DNA of 14,990 bases, taken from contig DASSDH010000062.1 of assembly GCA_035697245.1 (NCBI GenBank), forward strand, positions 1 through 14,990. The letters are read 5' to 3'. This DNA comes from JACVRX01 sp035697245. GTDB taxonomy: Bacteria > Actinomycetota > Actinomycetes > Jiangellales > Jiangellaceae. The position numbers were made by a program, and so were the translations under genes. Below are positions 1 through 9,395 of the stretch, in pieces; the stretch's first letter is position 1; every line of letters starts with the position of its first letter. The notes beneath the pieces are model-generated. The model was not told the DNA's origin. It saw only the letters and a program-made list of their open reading frames with translations, and made no database searches.

Positions 1-326
1 CTAAGCAGGCTCCACGTCGAGCCGGGCCGGTCGCGCTCCGGCCGGGACAGCGCTACCCTCTGCTCGCGGACCGCTGTGGCAGCGTGAACGTTTGGCGGCC
101 GCCCACCGACATGTCGCAGGTAGAGACTGTCCAACCCGTCGGTGTTGAGTGTTGGCGGATCCCAGAGCTCTGACTGCTCGGCGGCCTCGGGCAGAGGGGC
201 CGGTCCAGGCGCTCAACAGCCCCTGACTACAGGGCAGCCGGGCGACGGAGGCGGAAGGCTGACCAGCGATGGCACCGGTCAGCCGCCCGCACCTGAGCTG
301 ACCTATCCCGCGGGCCGAAGCGGCGC
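1..326. other. Left-edge region with no recognised gene
   Basis: No open frame here gives a protein I recognise, and none has a convincing ribosome-binding site. The long minus-strand frame covering most of it is arginine- and alanine-rich, low in conserved pattern, and runs antiparallel into the end of the reductase gene, as expected of a GC-rich shadow frame. The region lies downstream of the reductase stop codon. A weak stem (CGGCC at 182-186 with GGCCG at 198-202) is present but has no T tract, so I do not call it a terminator. Confidence 0.5.
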
Positions 327-1177
327 TCACATGTCGAGCCCGCCGTTGACGGCCCAAATCTGCCCTGTGATGTAGGACGAGGCGTCGGCGGCGAGGAAGT
401 GAACGACGCGCGCAATTTCCTCCGCCCGGCCAAGTCGGCCGAACGGGATGGTTGACCTGATGCGGTCGAGAACCTTGTCGGGTACGGCGTCGACCATCTC
501 CGTCGCGATGAAGCCCGGAGTCACTGCATTGACGGTGACTCCCACTCCCGTCTCAGTGAGCTTGTCGGCCCTCGCCAGATGGAAGGCGGCTTCCTTGGCC
601 AGCGTCTTGGTGAGGCCGAACAGACCGGACTTGGATGCCGAATAGTTCGCCTGGCCGACGGCGCCGGTCTCACCGATCACCGAAGACACCATGACGATGC
701 GCCCACTTCCGCGCTCGATCATGTGACCCAGTGCTGCCTGGGAGAGGAAGAAGGCACCCGAGAGATTCACATCGATGACCTTGTGCCAGTCGTCGTCGGT
801 CATCTTGGCCACGGTCCGGTCAATGGTAATCCCGGCATTGTTGACGAGAATGTCGAGACGCCCGTGCTCCTCGAGGGTCTCTGCGAGAACCCGACGGCAG
901 TCGTCACCCTTGCCGATGTTGCCGCTATGCAGGCTGAAGGGCTGTCGGGAAAATCCGACTGAAATTCCTGTCGATATTGCTCGGCCCGCTCCTGGCCGGT
1001 GCCATAACCGGCCGCGATGCTCGCGCCCTGAGACGCCAGGCTGCGAACGATCGCGGCTCCTATCCCGCGCGTGCCGCCCGTAACGAGGGCGACGCGCCCC
1101 GTCAGCTTGCTCCCTGTGACGGCGTGGGGTGTCTCATCCGGGATGGAGGTCGATCCCGACTCTGGACTAGTGATCAC
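327..1177 (-). CDS. phaB: Acetoacetyl-CoA reductase (PhaB/FabG-like SDR), one frameshift
   Basis: Short-chain dehydrogenase that would reduce acetoacetyl-CoA to (R)-3-hydroxybutyryl-CoA with NADPH in the cytoplasm, the second step of polyhydroxybutyrate synthesis. After repair of one missing base (near 939-941, in a GGG run on the plus strand) it is about 283 residues. It has the cofactor motif TGGTRGIG (33-40), NNAG (113-116), and the catalytic Ser166, Tyr179 and Lys183 (YSASK). The C-terminus VNGGLDM is typical of PhaB/FabG enzymes. The GTG start at 1177 has GGGAG six bases upstream. A roughly 25-residue N-terminal extension precedes the Rossmann fold. It lies 254 bases downstream of the thiolase on the same strand, which favours PhaB over a fatty-acid FabG. 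The break falls between residues 76 and 82 and may be a sequencing error. Family assignment is firm; substrate is inferred from context. Confidence 0.85.
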
Positions 1178-1431
1178 AATGGTCTCCCATCTGTCCGCGG
1201 GGCCGAGCTCCCGAGGACACCATCACGGTGCTCGTCCCTCGGAGCAGTGGCTATCAGGTGACACACCTGCCCGCAAGTTTGCTCTCAGCGACACCAGTCG
1301 ACGCCAGGCGAACTCTCACCGCCGCCGGCTGGGGTGGTGGAGCGGAAGCAACGAGGCGAACCCGGGGCACGGCAGCCACCGCATCACGTTCGCTTGTTGT
1401 CCCCGCACGTGTGACGGTCGACCACCGCCTT

Positions 1432-2616
<1,185 letters not shown>

Positions 2617-2622
2617 TTGCAG

Positions 2623-2628
2623 CCTCCC
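2623..2628 (-). promoter_or_regulatory. Ribosome-binding site fixing the thiolase start
   Basis: GGGAGG read on the minus strand, six bases before the ATG at 2616. It rules out the upstream in-frame ATG at 2655, which would add 13 unconserved residues. Confidence 0.8.
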
Positions 2629-2727
2629 TGTTGGATGGCCGGACATTGCGTCCACGGCGCCGTGGACGCCACCCGACCGCCAGCTCTAGACCTTCACCTT
2701 CCGCGCCAGCGGGTGTTCTCCTTGCGG

Positions 2728-3741
2728 TCAGCGCAAGTCGAAGACGATGCGGGCCTTGACATTGCCCTTCTCGACCTCTTCGAAGCACTCGTTGACCTCT
2801 TCGAGCCGCCGGGTCTCGCGTATCACCCGGGTCCGGCCCTGCGCGTGGATCGCGAAAACCTCGGCGAGGTCCTTGCGGGTCCCCACGATCGACCCGAGGA
2901 TGGTGATGCCGTTCAGGACTGTCTCGAAGATCGGCAGGCTGACTCTGTTGTCCGCGGGCAGGGCGACGAAGACCAGGGTGCCGCCCCGGCGGAGCGCCCC
3001 GAAGGCCTGCTCGAAGGCCTTCGGGGCGACGGCCACGGAAATGGCCGCGTGCGCGCCTCCGAGGTCTTGGATGGCCTGCACCGGATCCTCGGACAGGGCG
3101 TTCACGACATGATCGGCGCCGAGCTCCTTCGCGAGCTCCAGCTTCTCGTCGGTGATGTCGACCGCGACCACGGTGGCGCCGCTGATCTTCGCGTACTGCA
3201 GCGCGAGATGGCCGAGTCCGCCGATGCCGAACACCGCCACGAGCCAGCCCGGGCGTGCCCCGGAGAGTTTTACCGCCTTGTATGTTGTCACTCCGGCGCA
3301 CGTCAGCACTGACGCGTCGAGGGGGTCCACCGCGTCTGGCACCTGGGCGATGTACGCCGCGTTCGCCGTTGCGTATTCGGCGTAGGAGCCGTCGATGCCG
3401 TAGCCGGTGTTGACCTGCTTCTCACACAGCGTCTCCCACCCGTCGATGCAGTAGTCGCAGACCCCGCACGCCTCGCCCAGCCAGGGCATTGCGACGCGGT
3501 CACCCACCCGCGGCGTGCTGACGCCCGACCCGACCTGCTCGACGAGCCCGACACCTTCGTGTCCGGGGATGAAAGGGGGAGTCGGCTTGACCGGCCAATC
3601 GCCGTGAGCCGCGTGTATGTCGGTGTGGCACAGGCCCGCGGTCTCGACCTTGACCAGGACCTCACCCGGGCCGGGTTCGGGCTTCGGCACATCCTCGAGG
3701 CTGAGAGACTTGGTGAAGTCGTGGACGACGGCTGCCTTCAT
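2728..3741 (-). CDS. adhP: Zinc-dependent alcohol dehydrogenase, AdhP type
   Basis: Medium-chain NAD-dependent alcohol dehydrogenase oxidising short primary alcohols such as ethanol or propanol to aldehydes. It is 337 residues and intact. Catalytic zinc ligands are Cys38 (GLCHTD), His61-Glu62 (GHEGVG) and Cys148 (TCAGVTTYKA). The structural zinc lobe has Cys92, Cys95, Cys98 and Cys106. The Rossmann motif GIGGLG is at 172-177, and Asp195 at the end of the second strand favours NAD over NADP. The overall pattern, including VGTRKDL near the C-terminus, matches E. coli AdhP. The frame is open to 3903, but the ATG at 3741 has AGGAG seven bases upstream and the longer N-terminus is unconserved. It is 89 bases downstream of the aldehyde dehydrogenase, so alcohol and aldehyde oxidation are probably co-transcribed. 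Confidence 0.93.
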   Translation of the reverse strand: MKAAVVHDFTKSLSLEDVPKPEPGPGEVLVKVETAGLCHTDIHAAHGDWPVKPTPPFIPGHEGVGLVEQVGSGVSTPRVGDRVAMPWLGEACGVCDYCIDGWETLCEKQVNTGYGIDGSYAEYATANAAYIAQVPDAVDPLDASVLTCAGVTTYKAVKLSGARPGWLVAVFGIGGLGHLALQYAKISGATVVAVDITDEKLELAKELGADHVVNALSEDPVQAIQDLGGAHAAISVAVAPKAFEQAFGALRRGGTLVFVALPADNRVSLPIFETVLNGITILGSIVGTRKDLAEVFAIHAQGRTRVIRETRRLEEVNECFEEVEKGNVKARIVFDLR

Positions 3742-3748
3742 GGATGAT

Positions 3749-3753
3749 CTCCT
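3749..3753 (-). promoter_or_regulatory. Ribosome-binding site fixing the adhP start
   Basis: AGGAG on the minus strand, seven bases before the ATG at 3741. It decides against the open upstream extension of 54 residues that overlaps the end of the aldehyde dehydrogenase gene. Confidence 0.75.
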
Positions 3754-3767
3754 TGCCTCGGAGTACT

Positions 3768-3780
3768 GACCAGACTGGTC
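3768..3780. promoter_or_regulatory. Perfect 13-bp palindrome upstream of adhP
   Basis: GACCAG-A-CTGGTC, a perfect inverted repeat with a one-base centre, 26 bases upstream of the adhP start and in the 89-base gap after the aldehyde dehydrogenase. The odd-length compact dyad resembles TetR-family operators more than an RNA hairpin, since the loop would be too short. Function is inferred. Confidence 0.4.
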
Positions 3781-3830
3781 GGTCATGTGCGAACCCGTCA
3801 CTGCGGACCGTCGGACGGGACCGACTGTTG

Positions 3831-5333
3831 TCACAGCCGGATGCACACGGACTTGATTTGCGTGTACAGATTGAGGACCTCGTGGCCCATTTCGCGGCCC
3901 CACCCGGACTGCTTGTAGCCGCCGAAGGGAAGTGCGGCGTCGAAGATGTTGTAGCAGTTGACCCAGACCGTGCCGGCGTGCATCTGGGCGGCCATGCGGT
4001 GTGCCTGCTAAGATCCGTGGTCCAAATCCCGGAGCCCAGACCGTAAATAGTGTCGTTGGCCGCGGGCAGCACGTCCCTCTCGCGGGTGAACGGGTGAACG
4101 GTGACGACGGGCCCGAAGATCTCCTCGCGTACCACCTTCATGTCGGGTGAGGTGTCGACCAGCACGGTCGGTTCGATGAAGTACCCAGGGCCGTCGATCT
4201 TCTTGCCGCCGGTCAGCGCGCGCGCGCCCTCGGCGTATCCGGATTCAAGGTAGCCGCACACCCGGTCCAACTGCTCCTCGGCGACCAGCGGGCCCATCTC
4301 GGTGGCCGGATCCATGCCCGGTCCGACCTTCATCCGCTTGGCCGTTTCGGCCACTCCCTCGGTCACCTTGGTGAACGCGCTGTCCTCGACGTACAAGCGC
4401 GACCCGGCCGAGCAGACCTGGCCCTGGTTGAAGAAGATCGCGCTGGCCGCACCGGGAATCGCCAGATCCATATCGGCGTCGGCGAACACCACATTCGGTG
4501 ACTTGCCGCCCAGTTCCAGCGTGACCTTCTTCAGGTTGCCCTTGGCGGCGTCGATGATGCGCTTTCCGACCGCGGTAGAGCCGGTGAAGGCGATCTTGTC
4601 CACGTCCGGGTGAGAGGCCAGGGCATCTCCGGCGATCGGCCCGGGTCCCGGAACGACGTTGACCACGCCTTTGGGGAAACCGGCCTCGATGAACAGCTCG
4701 CCCAGGCGCAGCGCCGTCAGTGGAGTGTGCTCGGCCGGCTTGAATACGACCGTGTTGCCGCCGGCGAGGGCGGGACCGAGCTTCCAGGCGGCCATGAGCA
4801 GTGGGAAGTTCCACGGGACGATCTGCCCCACGACTCCCAGCGGCTCCCTCAGCGTGTACGCGTGGTACACCGCGCCGGGTGTGTACGGCACCGACAGGGG
4901 GATGGTGTTGCCCTCCAGCTTGTTGGCCCACCCGGCCATGTAGTGGAACAGTTCTGCGGCCAGCGGCACATCGACCGCGCGGGTGACGCTGATCGGCTTG
5001 CCATTGTCGAGGGTTTCGAGCTCGGCGAGTTCCTCCAGGTGTTCGAAGATCAGATCGCCGAGCCTCCAGATGAGCCGCCCCCGCTCGGAGGCGGTCCATG
5101 GCCGGCCAGGGCCCAGTCTCGAACGCCCGTCGCGCGGCCCTGACGGCGCGATCGATGTCGACCTCATCGGCCTGCGCGCACTCGGCCAGTAGTTCGCCGG
5201 TGGCCGGGTTGTGGGTCTGGAAGGTCTGCTCGGACTTGGCTTTCACCCACTCGCCGTCGATGAGCAGCTGCCACCGTCGGGCGGTGAACTCCTTGACCTG
5301 CGGCTCAATGGGAAACTCAACTGTGGTGGTCAT
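3831..5333 (-). CDS. NAD-dependent aldehyde dehydrogenase, two frameshifts
   Basis: Oxidises an aldehyde, probably the acetaldehyde or propanal made by AdhP, to the carboxylic acid. Conceptually repaired, it is 500 residues, the usual family length. Conserved blocks appear in order: PWNFP (about 173-177), FTGSTAVGK (249-257), the general base Glu273 in LELGGKSPN, nucleophile Cys307 in NQGQVCSAG, EEIFGPVV, and the C-terminal FGGYKQSGWGREMG. The ATG at 5333 has GGAGG six bases upstream. Frame changes lie at about 5096 (one extra base after the ATG of PAM-TASERG) and at about 4006-4009 (one base missing, DLS-x-AHRMAAQ). Both sides of each break are well conserved, so sequencing indels are likelier than decay, though a real pseudogene is possible. 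It is first in the presumed aldehyde dehydrogenase-adhP-thiolase-reductase operon and resembles betaine/phenylacetaldehyde-type dehydrogenases. The physiological substrate is inferred. Confidence 0.88.
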
Positions 5334-5349
5334 GAATCTCCTCCAGATC

Positions 5350-5365
5350 GGTGCGGTGTCGCACC
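5350..5365. promoter_or_regulatory. Inverted repeat just upstream of the aldehyde dehydrogenase RBS
   Basis: GGTGCG-GTGT-CGCACC, perfect six-base arms with a four-base loop, 16 bases from the aldehyde dehydrogenase start and immediately beyond its GGAGG site (5340-5344). It could be an operator or a 5'-UTR hairpin that affects initiation; the sequence does not decide between these. Confidence 0.4.
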
Positions 5366-5778
5366 TGCGGTCGTACTGGGCGATGCGGCCTGGTAGCTGA
5401 CGCAGGCCCGAAACACTGGGCGAGCCCCGGGCGGTGAGCCGGTCGAGGATGATCCGTGACTGACCCGAGCCTTCTCGACCTCCTCATGCAGCAGTCACCC
5501 CAGCTGGCCGGAGTCCCGGTGACGTTCGTCAGGTCCTCGGGGGGTGCTTTGGACTTCTCGGACCGGTCGTCGCAGGTGTCGGCGATGGCGCCGATGATCG
5601 TGTTGCCGTTGCACCTCGCGGCCAGGCAACGGCCTTGCTGGCGACCAGCGACGCCTGGCAGTCGGTGCTGGGAAATGCCGGATGTTCCGGGCACATCCCT
5701 CAGGATGCCGCGCCAGTGGTACCCGGGAAAGCGTGGATCGGAGCACGACTGATCACAATCGCCGATAACACACTGGGA
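5366..5778. other. Intergenic region between LysR and aldehyde dehydrogenase
   Basis: About 410 bases with no recognised gene. A plus-strand frame from 5456 to 5752 and an overlapping minus-strand frame are open, but neither has conserved motifs or a convincing ribosome-binding site. The stretch probably holds the promoter of the aldehyde dehydrogenase operon, and contains the dyad annotated at 5680-5698. Confidence 0.45.
5680..5698. promoter_or_regulatory. Candidate LysR-type operator (T-N11-A dyad)
   Basis: GGATGT-TCCGGGC-ACATCC, perfect six-base arms containing a T-N11-A core (T5683 to A5695), the consensus architecture of LysR-family boxes. It lies between the LysR gene and the aldehyde dehydrogenase operon, about 350 bases from the latter's start, which is farther than usual for direct activation. 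Confidence 0.3.
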
Positions 5779-6698
5779 TCACGCTGAGCTCGCCACCTGA
5801 CCCTGCGGTTCCAGCCAGCCGAGCTGTTGTGACAGCGTGCGAGCGCATCGGACGAGGACGCGGACGTGCTGGGAGGAGTCACCGACCCGCCACAGCACCG
5901 ACCACGGGTACCGCGAGGGGGGAGCCACCAAAGGCTTCCATACGATCCCCGCCGACGGCGACACGCATGAGGACGGTGCACAGAGTACGCAGCGCTGCCC
6001 CAACACCAGGTCAAGCGACGCCCGAATACTCTCGACGGTCCCCCTGTATGGCGTCGGGACGAAGCCCACCGAGCGGCACAGCTCGATCACGAACTGGTTG
6101 AACTCCGGGGCCCGCTCCTCCTCGGCGAGCAGCAGTGGCTCCGCGGCCAGCGAGGCGACCGGGACGGCGGACAGCACCGCGAAGCGGTGCTCCTCGGTGA
6201 CAAGCACCCCGAGCGGGTCGAGGCGGAACAACTCGGAGGCCACCGTCGGCGGGGCCAGCGAAGCCCGCCCGAGCCCTACGTCCAGCCGCCCGTCCATCAG
6301 TCGCTGGAACTGCTCAGGCACACCTGCCTCGACCTGGTGGATCTCCAGATCGGGGAAGCGCTGTTGGACCGCATGCAGGATCAGCGGCATCGAGTCGTAG
6401 CTGGCGTCGACGATCCCCACCCGCAGACTAGGTGTCGAACGAGCGGCCCGCTGGGCGGCCACCGCCGCCCGATCGACGTGGGCGAGGATCTGCCGCGCCT
6501 CGATCAGGAAGGCGGCGCCGGCCGGGCTCAGCTGCACGTGGTGGGTCGTACGCTCGATCAGGAGCACCCCAGCTCCCGCTCCAGACGTTGCAACTGCTGG
6601 CTCAGCGCGGACTGGACGATGTGCTTGCGTGCCGCCGCCCGGCCGAAATGCAGTTCCTCGGCAAGGATGACGAAGTAGCGCAGCTGCCGAAGCTCCAT
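5779..6698 (-). CDS. LysR-family transcriptional regulator, one frameshift
   Basis: Probable regulator of the adjacent alcohol/acetate genes. Repaired, it is about 306 residues, standard for the family. The N-terminal winged helix-turn-helix begins MELRQLRYFV and contains the recognition region QSALSQQLQRLERELG (29-44). The effector-binding domain starts near residue 85 (LRVGIVDASYDSMP) and ends with a roughly 25-residue tail. The break is at 6567-6570: restoring one G in a short G run turns a premature stop into the conserved ELGVLLIERT, so an undercalled homopolymer is a good explanation. The ATG at 6698 gives the exact family start. It is divergent from the UBP zinc-finger gene (224 bases apart) and upstream of the aldehyde dehydrogenase operon on the same strand. 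The effector cannot be read from sequence. Confidence 0.88.
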
Positions 6699-6791
6699 GC
6701 GCTTCACCCCCTGCTCAGTCGTTGCCGTGGAGTCACCCCGCTCCGATCAGTTTGGTCGTCGCAAGCGGCACAGTCCAGATTCCGCAGGCAG

Positions 6792-6809
6792 TCGGAACGA
6801 CGGTTCCGA
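6792..6809. promoter_or_regulatory. Perfect inverted repeat in the LysR/UBP divergent region
   Basis: TCGGAAC-GACG-GTTCCGA, seven-base arms around a four-base centre, 94 bases upstream of the LysR start. It sits in the middle of a 224-base divergent intergenic region, where an autoregulatory site for a LysR protein is commonly found. It is only one base away from the next dyad. Confidence 0.4.
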
Positions 6810-6810
6810 T

Positions 6811-6827
6811 CATCATCTCGGGTGATG
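6811..6827. promoter_or_regulatory. Candidate LysR box (ATC-N9-GAT)
   Basis: CATCA-TCTCGGG-TGATG, a five-base dyad that contains ATC-N9-GAT, a classical form of the LysR-family recognition site. Together with the neighbouring dyad it gives two adjacent sites, the layout of a LysR recognition plus activation site. Assignment to this LysR protein is inferred. Confidence 0.4.
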
Positions 6828-6922
6828 AACGCGGCGCACGTTGGCCGTTTCGCGCGCGGCCCGGCGAGGGTTGACTAGGCAGGGCCGCACATGGCCATGG
6901 ACACGGCAAGTAGAGGACCGTG

Positions 6923-7215
6923 ATGCCACAATCGATCCACCGCGGGGACGACACCGGCGGCCTGCGCCGCTGCGCTCACGTTGCCGCCGCCCCCAACGTC
7001 GAGCCACTGTCCACCGGATGTCCACAGTGCTGGGAGCACGGGGAAGGCTGGTCGAGCTGTGGGTGTGCTTGTCGTGCGGCTGGGTGGCATGCTCGGACAA
7101 CTCACCAAACCAGCACGCCAAGGCCCACTACGAAGAGACCGACCACCCCGTCGCTGGCCCACTGCGAGACGACGCACACCCGCGTTGGTGCTACGTCCAT
7201 GAACGCGCCGTCTGA
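6923..7215 (+). CDS. Small UBP-type zinc-finger protein, one frameshift
   Basis: About 97 residues made almost entirely of a zinc finger like that of ubiquitin-specific proteases (zf-UBP). Repaired, it shows the zinc-ligand pattern Cys17/His19, Cys33/Cys36, Cys49/Cys52, Cys57 and His65/His69/His75, and ends with the family's WCYVHE. The break is at 7050-7051: adding one G to the GG of codon Trp43 joins CWEHGEGW to VELWVCLSCGW. The ATG at 6923 is preferred to the adjacent GTG because AGAGGA at 6912-6917 is then five bases away. In eukaryotes this domain binds the free C-terminus of ubiquitin; the bacterial single-domain proteins have no function I can name. It lies between the divergent LysR gene and acsA, 168 bases before the latter. 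Confidence 0.75.
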
Positions 7216-7383
7216 CCTGGCAACGTCCAGCACGTCGTTGGCGCGCACCGTCCTCCGCCGCCGCAGCGGACCGCCGACCCGCCGGAATCGGGGCGATGGG
7301 CAGGTGCTGGCGCATCGGTCGGGTGCCGTCGGGACGGGGATGGGCTAACGTCGCGTGGTAGGTCCTCTCCGTGGGAGTGAGCG

Positions 7384-9375
7384 ATGACAGACGACGCCAA
7401 GCTCGTACAGAGCGCAGACGAACTCGAGCAGGTCCTCAAGGATCTCCAGGAGATTGAGCGGTTCGAGCCGCCGGCCGAGTTCGCCGCGAAGGCACGCGAG
7501 CCTGACATGGCGGTGTACGAGGCGGCCATGCGCGACCCGGAGGGGTACTGGGCCGACCAGGCTCGACAGCTCCACTGGGACAAGCCGTTCAGCACGGTGT
7601 TGGATGACTCCAACCCACCGTTCTTCAAGTGGTTCACCGACGGTGAGCTGAACGTCTCGTATAACTGCGTGGACCGCCACGTGGAGGCGGGCAACGGTGA
7701 CCGGCTGGCGTACCACTGGCGCGGTGAGGAGGGCGAAGAGCGCGACATCACCTACGCCGACCTGCACCGCGACGTGCAACGCCTCGCCAACGGGTTGAAG
7801 GACCTCGGCATACAGAAGGGGGACGTCGTCGGAATCTTCCTGCCGATGATTCCCGAGGTGGTGGTCGCGCTGCTCGCCTGCGCGCGGATCGGCGCCCCGC
7901 ACAACGTCGTCTTCGGCGGCTTCTCCGCCGACTCCGTCCGGGAGCGGATGGAGGTCTCGCACGCGAAGGCCCTGATCACCGTCGACGGTGCCCGGCGCAA
8001 GGGCAAGACGGCGCCCATCAAGCCAGTGGTGGACGAGGTGATGTCCGACCTGACAGAGCTGAAGACGATCGTCGTGGTGCGGCACACCGGCACGGACTGC
8101 GAGATGCGGGACGGCCGCGACCTCTTCTACGACGAGGTGCTGGCCAAGAGCGACGCCGAGTGCGCGCCCGAGCCGCTACCGGCCGAGCACCCGCTGTTCA
8201 TCCTGTACTCCTCCGGCTCGACGGCGAAGCCGAAGGGCATCGTGCACACCACCGGCGGCTATCTGACCGGCGTCGCCGCGACCCACCGTGACGTCTTCGA
8301 CCTCAGGCCGGAGTCCGACGTCTTCTGGTGCTCGGCCGACGTCGGCTGGGTCACCGGGCACTCCTACATCGTCTACGGCCCGCTGGCCAACGGCTGCACC
8401 AGCGTGATGTTCGAGGGGGCGCCGGACTACCCGGCGAAGGACATCTGGTGGGAGATCATCGAGCGTTACGGCGTGACGATCTTCTACACCGCGCCGACCG
8501 CGATCCGGGCCTGCATGAAGTGGGGTGTCGAGCACCCCAACGCGCACGACCTGTCCTCGTTGCGCCTCCTGGGCAGCGTCGGCGAGCCGATCAACCCGAA
8601 GGCGTGGCTGTGGTATTACAAGGTGGTCGGCCGCGAGCGCTGCCCCATCGTGGACACCTGGTGGCAGACGGAGACCGGCCAGATCATGATCTCGCCACTC
8701 GCCGGGCTGATCGCCACCAAGCCGGGCTCGGCCACCCTCCCGCTGCCGGGCATCTCGGCGGCGCTGGTGGATCCGGACGGTACCGAGATGGCCGAGGGCA
8801 CGGGACTGCTGGTGATCACCCGCCCGTGGCCGGGCATGCTGCGCACCCTGTACGGCGACGACGAGCGCTACGTGTCGACGTACTTCGGCCGGTTCGGCCA
8901 GCGCACCTATCTGGTGGGCGACGCCGCCCGCCGCGACAGCGACGGGTACTTCTGGATTATCGGGCGGACCGATGACGTCATCAACGTCTCCGGCCACAGG
9001 CTGTCCACGGCGGAGGTCGAGTCCGCGATCGTCGCGCATGAGAAGGTCGCCGAGGCCGCCTGCGTCGCCGAGCCGGACGAGCTGACCGGTCAGGCGATCG
9101 TCGCCTTCGTCACCCTCAACGGCGACCTGCAAGGGGACGACAACATGGCGGCGGAGATCCGTACCCACGTCGGGGTGCGGATCGGCAAGCTGGCCCGGCC
9201 GAAGTCGATCATCTGGGCGGACGACCTGCCAAAGACTAGGTCCGGCAAGATCATGCGCCGGTTGCTACGGGACATCGCGGAGGGTCGCGAGCTCGGCGAT
9301 ATGACGACGCTGCGCGACCCGGCCGTCGTCCAGGACCTGCAGGCCAAGGTGGCGGCGCGCGGCACCGCCGGGTAG
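7384..9375 (+). CDS. acsA: Acetyl-CoA synthetase (AMP-forming)
   Basis: Activates acetate with ATP and CoA to acetyl-CoA. It is 663 residues, intact and full length for AcsA. ANL-superfamily blocks appear in order: the phosphate loop SSGSTAKPKG (276-285), VGWVTGHSYIVYGPL, WWQTETG (Trp426-Trp427) containing the tryptophan that limits the acyl pocket to acetate, GDAARRDSDGYFWIIGR, and PKTRSGKIMRRLLR near the C-terminus. Lys622 of that last block is the catalytic lysine acetylated in well-studied Acs enzymes. The phosphate loop has Ala281 where Gly is usual (TGKPKG). The ATG has GGGAG six bases upstream. acuC follows after 20 bases, a pairing known from Bacillus, suggesting reversible-acetylation control. 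It would take acetate from the alcohol and aldehyde dehydrogenases encoded to the left. Confidence 0.95.
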   Translation: MTDDAKLVQSADELEQVLKDLQEIERFEPPAEFAAKAREPDMAVYEAAMRDPEGYWADQARQLHWDKPFSTVLDDSNPPFFKWFTDGELNVSYNCVDRHVEAGNGDRLAYHWRGEEGEERDITYADLHRDVQRLANGLKDLGIQKGDVVGIFLPMIPEVVVALLACARIGAPHNVVFGGFSADSVRERMEVSHAKALITVDGARRKGKTAPIKPVVDEVMSDLTELKTIVVVRHTGTDCEMRDGRDLFYDEVLAKSDAECAPEPLPAEHPLFILYSSGSTAKPKGIVHTTGGYLTGVAATHRDVFDLRPESDVFWCSADVGWVTGHSYIVYGPLANGCTSVMFEGAPDYPAKDIWWEIIERYGVTIFYTAPTAIRACMKWGVEHPNAHDLSSLRLLGSVGEPINPKAWLWYYKVVGRERCPIVDTWWQTETGQIMISPLAGLIATKPGSATLPLPGISAALVDPDGTEMAEGTGLLVITRPWPGMLRTLYGDDERYVSTYFGRFGQRTYLVGDAARRDSDGYFWIIGRTDDVINVSGHRLSTAEVESAIVAHEKVAEAACVAEPDELTGQAIVAFVTLNGDLQGDDNMAAEIRTHVGVRIGKLARPKSIIWADDLPKTRSGKIMRRLLRDIAEGRELGDMTTLRDPAVVQDLQAKVAARGTAG

Positions 9376-9395
9376 TCGGCCCGGGAAGGTCAGCC

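Noticed and set aside
3742..3903. Upstream extension of the adhP frame adding 54 residues.
   Set aside because: It overlaps the aldehyde dehydrogenase end and is unconserved in character; AGGAG before the ATG at 3741 marks the start.
5605..5630. A minus-strand TGGC...TGCA pattern resembling a sigma-54 -24/-12 promoter upstream of the aldehyde dehydrogenase.
   Set aside because: The GG to GC spacing is nine bases rather than ten, and actinobacteria generally lack sigma-54.
5456..5752. Plus-strand frame of 98 codons in the gap between LysR and aldehyde dehydrogenase.
   Set aside because: No recognisable motif, no good ribosome-binding site, and amino-acid make-up typical of random GC-rich frames.
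8176..9168. Long antisense frames inside acsA, and similar ones opposite the thiolase and adhP genes.
   Set aside because: They are shadows created by third-position GC bias opposite intact genes with full motif sets.
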